From the NCBI GenBank assembly GCA_947177315.1, contig CAMWTX010000088.1:1-6572 (forward strand): DNA of 6,572 nucleotides. The letters run 5' to 3'. Source of the stretch: an uncultured Bacteroidales bacterium (lineage in GTDB: Bacteria > Bacteroidota > Bacteroidia > Bacteroidales > P3). The stretch's first letter is position 1, and each line of letters opens with the position of its first letter. Made by a program: the position numbers and the translations under genes. Below the pieces are notes generated by a model. It was not told the origin of the DNA. It did not search any database and saw only the letters and a program-made list of their open reading frames with translations. Shown here in pieces: positions 1 through 6,499 of this stretch.

Positions 1-345
1 GTCGGCAAAGATATGGGGATGGCGGCGGATAAGTTTCTCGCAGATGCCGTTGCATACATCGGTAAAGTCGAACCGGCCTTCTTCCTTGCCCAACTGGGCG
101 TAGAAAGCGATATGCAGCAGCACGTCGCCCAACTCTTTCTGTATTTCGGGGTAATCCTTTTCCGTAACGGCATCCGAAAGTTCAAAAACCTCCTCCACCG
201 TAAGGGTACGCAGGCTCTCGAAAGTCTGCTTCCTGTCCCAGGGGCATTCCTTGCGCAACAGTTCCAATATGCGTATCAAACGGGCAATGCCCTCCTGCGG
301 ATTCTGCGCCGCATCTTTGTTGGGTAAAAGATTTTCCAAACTCAT
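1..345 (-). CDS. mazG: MazG nucleoside triphosphate pyrophosphohydrolase (5' part only, runs off left edge)
   Basis: This is the N-terminal 115 residues of a MazG-type NTP pyrophosphohydrolase, a cytoplasmic enzyme that hydrolyses (d)NTPs to NMP plus pyrophosphate and is thought to clear non-canonical nucleotides. Visible family signatures are C34-P-W-D37 followed by K39-Q-T-F-E-S-L-R, the metal-binding E51-E-V-F-E55 (EExxE), E71-L-G-D74 (second acidic pair), and the run I101-C-E-K-L-I-R-R-H-P-H-I-F113 that ends the first MazG domain. Full-length MazG is about 260 residues with two such domains, so more than half of the gene lies outside the window. The ATG at 345-343 shares bases with the plsY stop (ATGA), which implies translational coupling. 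AGGAG at 360-356 lies 10 nt upstream as a possible ribosome binding site. The identification is confident; completeness of the gene cannot be judged. Confidence 0.95.
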   Translation of the reverse strand, partial: MSLENLLPNKDAAQNPQEGIARLIRILELLRKECPWDRKQTFESLRTLTVEEVFELSDAVTEKDYPEIQKELGDVLLHIAFYAQLGKEEGRFDFTDVCNGICEKLIRRHPHIFAD

Positions 346-992
346 CGGCCGGATTCTCCTTTCTTTTTGCTTAAACTCAACTTCGATTCATCGCCGCGCA
401 ACAGCCGGCCGATATTCTTGCGGTGGGTGATGACAATGAACAGCCCGATAAAAATGGAAAAGAACCGCAAGGCCGGTTCGTTCTGCTTAAAAACGAATAT
501 CTCCAGAAACGGAAAGGCCACCGCCGCCAGGATAGACGACAGCGACACATAACGGGTCAGCAGGAACACAAAAGCGAATATCAGAACCGCCGCCACAAAA
601 GCCTCCGGATAAATGGCAAGCACCACCCCCATGAGCGTGGCCACACCCTTACCCCCCTTGAAGCCGGTGTATATCGGGAACACATGCCCCAGAACCGCCG
701 CCACAGCCAAAGCTACATCGAAATAGACCTTCCAGTCGAGCGTGGATTCGGTCAGGAACAAAAAATCGAGCTTTACGGCAAGCCAGCCCTTAAGCGCGTC
801 GATTATCAGCACCACAATGCCCGGAGCAAGCCCCAGCGTACGTATCGTATTGGTCGTTCCCGCGTTATGGCTTCCGAACTGGCGCACGTCCTTATGGTAG
901 AATATCCTGCCGATCCATACCGAAGACGAGATGCTGCCCAACAGATAGGCCACCGCCACGCCCAAAGCCAACAGATATATATCACTATTCAT
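342..992 (-). CDS. plsY: PlsY, acyl-phosphate:glycerol-3-phosphate acyltransferase
   Basis: This is an integral inner-membrane enzyme that transfers an acyl group from acyl-phosphate to glycerol-3-phosphate, making lysophosphatidate in the PlsX/PlsY route of phospholipid synthesis. With the start at 992 the protein has 216 residues, normal for PlsY. The three family motifs are present: G40-S-H-N-A-G-T-T-N48 with R51-T-L-G; G102-H-V-F-P-I-Y-T-G-F-K-G-G-K-G-V-A-T119; and H190-R-K-N-I-G-R-L-L-R-G200. D65-A-L-K-G and several long hydrophobic segments (about 5-25, 56-75, 92-108, 115-145, 154-168, 177-189) fit a multi-spanning protein. In-frame ATGs also lie at 998, 1004, 1007 and 1037. I chose 992 because it leaves the short N-terminus typical before the first membrane helix (YLLGS) and overlaps the upstream stop by only 8 bp. 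Motif 1 carries His42 where Gly is usual (GSGN). Confidence 0.95.
   Translation of the reverse strand: MNSDIYLLALGVAVAYLLGSISSSVWIGRIFYHKDVRQFGSHNAGTTNTIRTLGLAPGIVVLIIDALKGWLAVKLDFLFLTESTLDWKVYFDVALAVAAVLGHVFPIYTGFKGGKGVATLMGVVLAIYPEAFVAAVLIFAFVFLLTRYVSLSSILAAVAFPFLEIFVFKQNEPALRFFSIFIGLFIVITHRKNIGRLLRGDESKLSLSKKKGESGR
356..360 (-). promoter_or_regulatory. Possible ribosome binding site for mazG inside plsY
   Basis: AGGAG on the minus strand, within the last plsY codons, precedes the mazG ATG at 345 by 10 nt. It is the clearest Shine-Dalgarno-like site in the window and lies just ahead of the ATGA stop/start overlap. Because Bacteroidota often do without Shine-Dalgarno pairing, and the site also encodes plsY residues (K-G-E), it may be coincidental. 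Confidence 0.4.
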
Positions 993-3900
993 CGTCATAA
1001 TCATCATATTCTTCCCGCATGTGGAAAGAGCCCACAAAGGTATTTTTTTGGGAGATTTTAGACAAATAGAATTCGTAGCCGTTTTTCTTGCGCGCCCCGG
1101 TCTTGAGCTGGGTAATGTAGTTGTTCAGCGCCTCGCTCGAAGAAATCAGCTGCATATAGTGGTTGCTGTGCCTGAAATACACCCATGCGTTGGAAGCCGC
1201 CTCTATGTATATCTCCACCACATCGCCCTCGCGTTTGGTGCGGCGCATGCTGATGTAGGTGTTTATCTTCTTGTTGACCGCATGGCCGCCCACCGCCAGC
1301 AATTCCGCCTTGCCGCTGCCCATATAGGCATTGTTCAGAGGCCGCCAGTCAAACGATATTTCCGAAAAAGCCAAGGCCTTGCTTAAAGGTTCGGGAATCC
1401 GCGTCATATAGCCGGTAAGCCGTATTTCGTTGCGAACCCTTTCCAATTCGCGGCGTTCGGATTTGGTTTCCAGATAGCGCATCAGGTTGGCGCGGCGCGA
1501 AGGTTCGGCACTTTCCAACTGCGGCTGCATATTGAATATGGCGGCTATCTGCTTGCAGACTTCGGGCGTGAGGTAAAAATCGAACAGCGCCAAGGCCCGC
1601 ACCGACACTTTGCCGTCTTGCGCACTGGTCATCATGTCGCCAAAGAAAGTAGGGCGGAACTCATAGGTGTTCAGCTGCAGGTTGATATCGCCCGTAGCGC
1701 GCGCAAAACAGGAGTTCACGCTTACCGAAACGGCCTCGTGTCCGGTGCTGTCGAACACACGGTAACTCCGGTCTTTTTTAGAGAAATTGAGCCAGCCCTC
1801 CGCACTGATATTAGACAGTTGCGTGGAGAGTTTGCGGCGCATGAACAGAAATTCGGGCGTTCCGCTCCGGGGGCGCGGCTTGGAATAAAAACCGCATCCC
1901 AACAGCTGCCCTATCGTGGAACGGGTCTGCGCCCTTACCGGAATCAGCACCGAATCGGAATTGATCATGCCCTCGAACTGTATGCCGTCCGCCAAGAACG
2001 GATTGCCAGCCTTAAGCTGCGCGGCTTCCTTGCCCGGCTGCGGCTCATCGCTGTCTTTCTTGCGCCCCCGCTTGGCGTGGGCATCCTGTTTCTTATCGTC
2101 GGCAGGGCTTTCATCCTCCTCCACATCGGCAAAAAGATCTTCTTCCTCCACGTCTTTTTTCCTGTCGGAAGCCCTTACTTTCTTTTCGTCCGAAACATAT
2201 TCAAAATCATCATAATCCGAATTTTCAGGCTCGGCATCCTCCTCCTGTTCCGGTTCCTGGTAACGGTAATTGTCCTGAGTCTTGGGCGCATGGCTGAAAT
2301 CGCAGGCATACACCATACGCGCGCTGCCTGCAAAATAGGGATAGGTCTGCCGGGCGTTAAGCGTTATCTTGCCGATAAACTGAAACGCCTCGTTCAACAA
2401 CAAGGCTCCCGAATCAGCGTTGATGCGCGCCGAAGCCTGCGAATACCCCTCGCGCATGGGGCGGATGCCGGCAAAATACACCGGCTGCACCTCGATATCG
2501 GGCGCCACATACTCGAACACACCCGAAACACGGTACTGCTTGGCCGACAATATATTTCCCCTTACATCGCGGAACGAATGCGGACGGGCGTGGTCTCCGA
2601 AATACAGCCGCGCATTGCTCAAAGCCTTCAACTGTCCGCCTTTTTCCACCGTTACCGAACCTTTATCGGGAGCAAACAGGGCATCCGCCACCAAAACGCG
2701 CCGCACCCCCATAAACTTCAGCACCGTGTCGGCATACGAAAGATGCGATGCCGTCGCATTGAAATGCAGTCCCTCCTGCGCCCGCCGCGTGGAAACGAAA
2801 TCCTCGCCCGGCAGAACGGCGGTGAACAGATCGCCCGGCCTGATGGTATCCAAGGCCAAGGCCTGTTCCGGACTTATCGCCGCCCCATGGGTCATATTGA
2901 CCGTTTTCTGACGCATGTTCCACACCATGCCCGACGCCTTGCCCTCATACTGGTTCAGCCCGAATTCAAGCGGAGAGGAACCGTCTATGGAACGGAAAGA
3001 GCCCAGTTGCTTTTCCAAATCCACCTGCAAGGCGTAACCGTCGGTTTTCAGGAAATATTCGGTGGGGGATGCCAGCAGACGGAAATCGCCCGAATCGGAA
3101 GAGAAACTGCGCGAACGCACCTCAAAATGCGGGGAGGCCAGACGGGCTTCGCCTTTCTTGAAGAACGCCCCCTCGGCACGGGATGCCGAAGCCGAGAACG
3201 CATATTTTCCGGCCAAGACCCAATCGCCGCCGAAGCAGTCCAGCAACGAATCCTTGACCGAAGAAACCTCATACAGGGAAGTGTTCTTGATAAACGCGCA
3301 GTTCACACCGCCGCCCCTGATTTCGGGATACGACATCGAACCCGATGTATTTTCCTGCAAGCGGAAAACTTTCGCCTTCATCCGCATCCGGGAGGGCAGA
3401 AAAACAAGCCGCGAGGATTCGGCATGGGAGGCCAGAAAATCGAAATTCCCCGCACCCTGCAGGCCGCCCCTATCCAACGACACCTTGCCCGTAAAGACCG
3501 CCTTGCCGTGATAGGCCGGCCAACCCTCGGCGGGCGTGGGCGTGGCGAAACCCAGCGAGAAGTCGGGGCGTATCACCAAGGCTTCCCGGATATCGGGAAA
3601 GATGCCGGCCGAAACCAAGGTACCCTTGAACTTGATGCTGTCCACCTCTATCGTGTGAAGCCTCTCCATGCGGAAAGGATCCACCTTGAAGTAGAACGAA
3701 TCGGGTTTGTAGGCACCTTGCTGAATATCGGCATCATCGTAATAGACATAGGCCGGCTGGTTGCTCTCGAATATGGGGTATTCGGGAAAATCTTTCTTGC
3801 CGCCCTTGTTGGCCGGATTGTCGATATAGACCGTGCCCGAAAGCGAGCGGATCAGCGAGGAAACGGGATGCCGCTTTTCTTCGCCGTCTTCGATGCGCAC

Positions 3901-5769
3901 CACTTCCAGCCCGAGCCGTTTCACATCGGCAATGTCTATCTTATAGTCATCGTAGTAAAAACGCGCGCCCCGCACCTGAAAATTAAAGGTTCCCGCATGG
4001 AGAAAACCGTTGAAATGGAAATCGCGGTTCTTGAAAATCTCCACCACCGAATCCATCGGCTGCAGATATACGTTCTGCTTGGTGCTCATGTGCACGTAGC
4101 TTACGCCCGTCATGCGAATATCGAGGCTGTCGGTGCGCAGAACGGCTTTCACGATGCCGTTTTCGGAGGTGGTGAACTCTATCTCGTCAAAATCGGCCTT
4201 GCCCGCCGAAACATCCAGATTGTGGAAAAGACGGGGCAACAGGGTCACCAGCTCCTGCCCCGGGTCGTAGCTCACAAAGCCGAACGCTATCGGGTTGCGG
4301 AGCAAAGCCAGCGCCTGGGTGGGAGAAAGCCCCAGACCTTCCGCCACCTCATATAGATACAATTCCGTGTTGCGGCCTTTGCGCGAAAGCGAATAGAGGC
4401 TGTAGAGCGGATTCTTATCGGTGCCCAGCAGCAGTTTTCCCAATTCCTCGCGCGAGTAGAGCTGCAGCGACTTAAAGCTGACCACCCCCACCCTGCCGGG
4501 CATATTGAGCAAGCCGATTTCTATTTTCTTTTGGTCGATATACCAGCGCATCTGCTCAAAGTCCATGCGCAACTGGTGGTAGGTGTCGATAAACGGAATA
4601 TCCAGGCCGTATTTTTCCATAGGCCCCACCTGGAACACGCGGCTGCCGGCATCGAACCGCACGGAAACCGCCGGATTGTAAAGCGAATCGTTTTCCAGAT
4701 AGAACACAAAATGCGACTCGGGTCCCGAAAGCCGCCCCGGTTCACAGATAAAGCGGTTGGCGGTAATCCTGCAACGCAGAACGCCGTCTTCATAAACATA
4801 CAGCACCGCCTGGCGTTTTCCTGAACCGAAATGAGTCTTGGAACCCTGCTGCACGAAAGGCCCCACGATATCCATACCGGGAAAGATTCCCTTGATCGAC
4901 AAGACCGAACTTTCGGAAACGAACTGCGGGTAATTGCTTTGGCGACCCTGCCCCAAAGACACCAGACGTTCCGAAAAACGGCCGCGCAGAGGCATGGGAA
5001 ACAGATATTTGTTGATCAGCTCGGCTTCTTCAGCCTCGTAGCCGCCTTGCTTGAGGTTCACCGAATAAGACAGCACCCGGGTGCGGCAACTGTCGGGGCT
5101 GAATCCGGTACGGGTCCAATACACATCGCCTTTCTTGCCCTCGAAACGGTCGCTCATCGGATAATAGTAGCCCGATGTGCCGTAGATAAACGTACTGTCT
5201 TGATAGGCGCGGCAACTGAGGTCGGTGTTGGGAAAATAAAAAGCCGCCTCGGGATTGCGCTGAAATGTAAAGTCGGTGTTCGACACCTTCCAATGGGCGG
5301 CATTGCTCTGATAGAGCCGGTTATGGGAAAGCAAGGCTTCGGTCTTATCCACCAGGGTCTTGAAATGGCGGGCGCGGCTTTTCTTGAGCATCTGCCGCAG
5401 GGTCTCCATCCATTCGGCCTGGGCCGCAGGATGCTCGGTGTGCATCTGCCGCTGAACACGCAAGAACGCCAGCAAATCGGGATAGGCCGCCAAACGCGCC
5501 GTATAAGAAAGCTGGGCGATGGATGCCACTTCTTCCTGCCATTGCAGGGGAAGCGTGGCAAAGAACCCCAGATATTCGTTGGCGGCAAAGCTGATGGCCT
5601 GCTTCGTTTCGCGGTCTATATTGGGGTCGGCAATCAGATAGGCCGGGAGGTTGGCGCGGAAACTTTCCACATCCTTGCCCAAAGGATTGTTGCGCTGAGC
5701 CTGAACCGGCAACACGGCGCAGACCAGGAACAGCAGAATACAGTTTATGCGGAAGAATAAGGGTTTCAT
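985..5769 (-). CDS. Giant exported beta-rich protein of unknown function, 1594 aa, Bacteroidota-type conserved family
   Basis: No enzyme family is recognised. Residues 1-24 form a signal peptide (K2, R7, hydrophobic 10-21, cleavage likely at V22-Q-A24/Q25), so the product is periplasmic or outer-membrane associated. Residues about 30-165 look helical and charged. Next come Y196-G-T-S-G-Y-Y-Y-P204 and G211-K-K-G-D-V-Y-W-T-R-T-G222. A long body of alternating hydrophobic/polar beta-type sequence follows, with recurring hydrophobic-x-F-x-G motifs (F586-x-G588, F714-x-G716, F759-x-G761, F1131-x-G1133, F1265-x-G1267). Residues about 1163-1250 are a Glu/Asp/Lys-rich linker, probably disordered. The last ~190 residues form a distinct domain with an aromatic segment (WVYFRHSNHYMQ) and an acidic tail. 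I recall these N- and C-terminal signatures from large uncharacterised Bacteroidota proteins, but this was not checked. The 8-bp overlap with plsY suggests coupled translation and hints at an envelope-lipid role. AsmA/TamB-like function is possible, but no diagnostic motif is seen. Confidence 0.9.
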   Translation of the reverse strand: MKPLFFRINCILLFLVCAVLPVQAQRNNPLGKDVESFRANLPAYLIADPNIDRETKQAISFAANEYLGFFATLPLQWQEEVASIAQLSYTARLAAYPDLLAFLRVQRQMHTEHPAAQAEWMETLRQMLKKSRARHFKTLVDKTEALLSHNRLYQSNAAHWKVSNTDFTFQRNPEAAFYFPNTDLSCRAYQDSTFIYGTSGYYYPMSDRFEGKKGDVYWTRTGFSPDSCRTRVLSYSVNLKQGGYEAEEAELINKYLFPMPLRGRFSERLVSLGQGRQSNYPQFVSESSVLSIKGIFPGMDIVGPFVQQGSKTHFGSGKRQAVLYVYEDGVLRCRITANRFICEPGRLSGPESHFVFYLENDSLYNPAVSVRFDAGSRVFQVGPMEKYGLDIPFIDTYHQLRMDFEQMRWYIDQKKIEIGLLNMPGRVGVVSFKSLQLYSREELGKLLLGTDKNPLYSLYSLSRKGRNTELYLYEVAEGLGLSPTQALALLRNPIAFGFVSYDPGQELVTLLPRLFHNLDVSAGKADFDEIEFTTSENGIVKAVLRTDSLDIRMTGVSYVHMSTKQNVYLQPMDSVVEIFKNRDFHFNGFLHAGTFNFQVRGARFYYDDYKIDIADVKRLGLEVVRIEDGEEKRHPVSSLIRSLSGTVYIDNPANKGGKKDFPEYPIFESNQPAYVYYDDADIQQGAYKPDSFYFKVDPFRMERLHTIEVDSIKFKGTLVSAGIFPDIREALVIRPDFSLGFATPTPAEGWPAYHGKAVFTGKVSLDRGGLQGAGNFDFLASHAESSRLVFLPSRMRMKAKVFRLQENTSGSMSYPEIRGGGVNCAFIKNTSLYEVSSVKDSLLDCFGGDWVLAGKYAFSASASRAEGAFFKKGEARLASPHFEVRSRSFSSDSGDFRLLASPTEYFLKTDGYALQVDLEKQLGSFRSIDGSSPLEFGLNQYEGKASGMVWNMRQKTVNMTHGAAISPEQALALDTIRPGDLFTAVLPGEDFVSTRRAQEGLHFNATASHLSYADTVLKFMGVRRVLVADALFAPDKGSVTVEKGGQLKALSNARLYFGDHARPHSFRDVRGNILSAKQYRVSGVFEYVAPDIEVQPVYFAGIRPMREGYSQASARINADSGALLLNEAFQFIGKITLNARQTYPYFAGSARMVYACDFSHAPKTQDNYRYQEPEQEEDAEPENSDYDDFEYVSDEKKVRASDRKKDVEEEDLFADVEEDESPADDKKQDAHAKRGRKKDSDEPQPGKEAAQLKAGNPFLADGIQFEGMINSDSVLIPVRAQTRSTIGQLLGCGFYSKPRPRSGTPEFLFMRRKLSTQLSNISAEGWLNFSKKDRSYRVFDSTGHEAVSVSVNSCFARATGDINLQLNTYEFRPTFFGDMMTSAQDGKVSVRALALFDFYLTPEVCKQIAAIFNMQPQLESAEPSRRANLMRYLETKSERRELERVRNEIRLTGYMTRIPEPLSKALAFSEISFDWRPLNNAYMGSGKAELLAVGGHAVNKKINTYISMRRTKREGDVVEIYIEAASNAWVYFRHSNHYMQLISSSEALNNYITQLKTGARKKNGYEFYLSKISQKNTFVGSFHMREEYDDYDDE

Positions 5770-5773
5770 GGTA

Positions 5774-5781
5774 CAAATTTA
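5774..5781 (-). promoter_or_regulatory. Possible -7 box immediately before the giant gene
   Basis: TAAATTTG on the minus strand matches TAnnTTTG exactly and ends only 4 nt before the ATG at 5769. If used, transcription would begin at or within the start codon, giving a nearly leaderless mRNA. No convincing TTG -33 element is seen 18-21 nt upstream; TGTGG is the nearest thing. The 32-bp gap that holds it has no Shine-Dalgarno sequence and no terminator hairpin, so read-through from the CAT-like gene is also possible. Confidence 0.35.
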
Positions 5782-5801
5782 CCGATTTATTCTTTCCACA
5801 T

Positions 5802-6419
5802 CTATAGCCGGGAAACCTCCTCCTGCAACCGTGATAAGAAGCGGGCCGCATGCGCGCCGTCCATTTGCGTATGGTGGAATTGAAAAGACACCGTGAGCAA
5901 GGTTTTCAGCAAGCGGCGGCGATATTTTCCCCAAATCAGAAACGGATTGTTGAAGATACCGCTGTACATGCCCACCGCCCCGTCTATCTCGTATCGGGCC
6001 AGGGCGGAGGTGCCGATCACCATGCTTTCCGTCAGATCGTGGTTGGCGCAACAGGCCGCCACCTCTTGGGTCAATCGCAGGTAATCTTGGTTAAAGGCAT
6101 CCAAATTTTCGGAAAACGGAATATCGCAGGAACTCACTTCCCCTTCTTTATTGAGCACTATCGTATTGACGGCGATATGGTCGTACTGCATCAGTTGATC
6201 GCCCACCGGCAACAGATAAAACTCCTTGATGCCGCTGGCCGCCTTGCCGATGCAATAGCACATCAGCATATTGAATTTCAGTTTCTTTTTTCGGCAGACC
6301 CACCGCAAATGCGAAACATCCAAGGTTCGGAACAGCGTAACCATCGGCATCGGCGCCTTCATCCACATCTCAAAAGCATAAGCGCGCGAAGTTTCCTTTG
6401 TCTCAACAACTTTCATCAT
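5802..6419 (-). CDS. Chloramphenicol acetyltransferase-family protein (CAT-like, type A fold)
   Basis: This 205-residue protein is close to the 210-220 usual for CatA-type acetyltransferases, cytoplasmic trimers that acetylate chloramphenicol from acetyl-CoA. The strongest sign is the C-terminal active-site motif H182-H-T-Q-M-D187-G followed by A-H-A-A-R-F-L, matching the HHAVCDG-F-H-x-x-R-F signature; H183 would be the catalytic base and D187 its structural partner. Other matching blocks are the F-x-M-L-M-x-x-x-G-K-A helix region near residue 50, an acidic D-I-P-F-S-E-N-L-D-A-F-N block before the middle helix, and G-T-S-A-L-A-R-Y-E-I-D-G at the position of the classical SSLPW-SFDG, where the tryptophan is lost. 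Two adjacent ATGs (6419 and 6416) could start the gene. Family membership is clear. Actual chloramphenicol resistance is uncertain, since many chromosomal relatives have unknown acceptors. It lies 32 bp upstream of the giant gene on the same strand and may be co-transcribed with it. Confidence 0.88.
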   Translation of the reverse strand: MMKVVETKETSRAYAFEMWMKAPMPMVTLFRTLDVSHLRWVCRKKKLKFNMLMCYCIGKAASGIKEFYLLPVGDQLMQYDHIAVNTIVLNKEGEVSSCDIPFSENLDAFNQDYLRLTQEVAACCANHDLTESMVIGTSALARYEIDGAVGMYSGIFNNPFLIWGKYRRRLLKTLLTVSFQFHHTQMDGAHAARFLSRLQEEVSRL

Positions 6420-6436
6420 ATTTCTATAAATTTCTC

Positions 6437-6466
6437 CAAATATAATGGAAAAACTAAAAACCCAAA
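6437..6466 (-). promoter_or_regulatory. Bacteroidota-type promoter for the CAT-like gene
   Basis: On the minus strand TATATTTG at 6444-6437 is an exact match to the Bacteroides -7 consensus TAnnTTTG. TTTG at 6466-6463 matches the -33 element, with an 18-nt spacer, slightly short of the roughly 19-21 usual. The predicted transcription start lies a few bases downstream, leaving a leader of only about 10-15 nt before the ATG at 6419. The spacer and flanks are AT-rich. Confidence 0.6.
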
Positions 6467-6473
6467 TTTTTAA

Positions 6474-6481
6474 TAACTTTA
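6474..6481 (+). promoter_or_regulatory. Possible -7 box for the rightward deaminase-like gene
   Basis: TAACTTTA on the plus strand matches TAnnTTTG except for the last base and lies 18 nt before the ATG at 6500, the right distance for a short-leader transcript. No TTG is seen at the expected -33 position. The box sits only 7 bp from the -33 element of the divergent minus-strand promoter, so the two promoters would be back to back and overlapping. Confidence 0.3.
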
Positions 6482-6499
6482 CACTCCTATTTCCCGACT

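Noticed and set aside
13..327. A 104-codon plus-strand open frame
   Set aside because: Opposite strand of the clearly recognisable MazG N-terminal domain.
423..1061. A 212-codon plus-strand open frame
   Set aside because: In-register antisense shadow of plsY; very rich in His, Arg and Gln with no hydrophobic core.
1618..4356. A 912-codon plus-strand open frame antisense to the giant gene
   Set aside because: It is in exact codon register with the sense gene, has no signal peptide, domain or promoter, and is explained by avoidance of TTA/CTA/TCA in the sense strand. The sense protein has a signal peptide and coherent architecture.
4831..5760. A 309-codon plus-strand open frame
   Set aside because: Same antisense register effect over the N-terminal part of the giant gene; its composition (rich in Arg, His, Gly, Gln) resembles no family.
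5700..5769. Lipoprotein signal (Cys17) in the giant protein
   Set aside because: The residues before Cys17 (F-L-V-C) are a poor lipobox because Val is at -1; a signal peptidase I site at V-Q-A24/Q25 fits better.
5770..5801. Intrinsic terminator between the CAT-like and giant genes
   Set aside because: No GC-rich inverted repeat followed by a T-run is present in the 32-bp gap.
5850..6473. A 207-codon plus-strand open frame
   Set aside because: In-register antisense shadow of the CAT-like gene, which has a clear catalytic motif on the other strand.
6420..6480. AT-rich intergenic DNA as a riboswitch or small RNA
   Set aside because: The segment is too short and lacks paired stems; the promoter boxes explain its composition.
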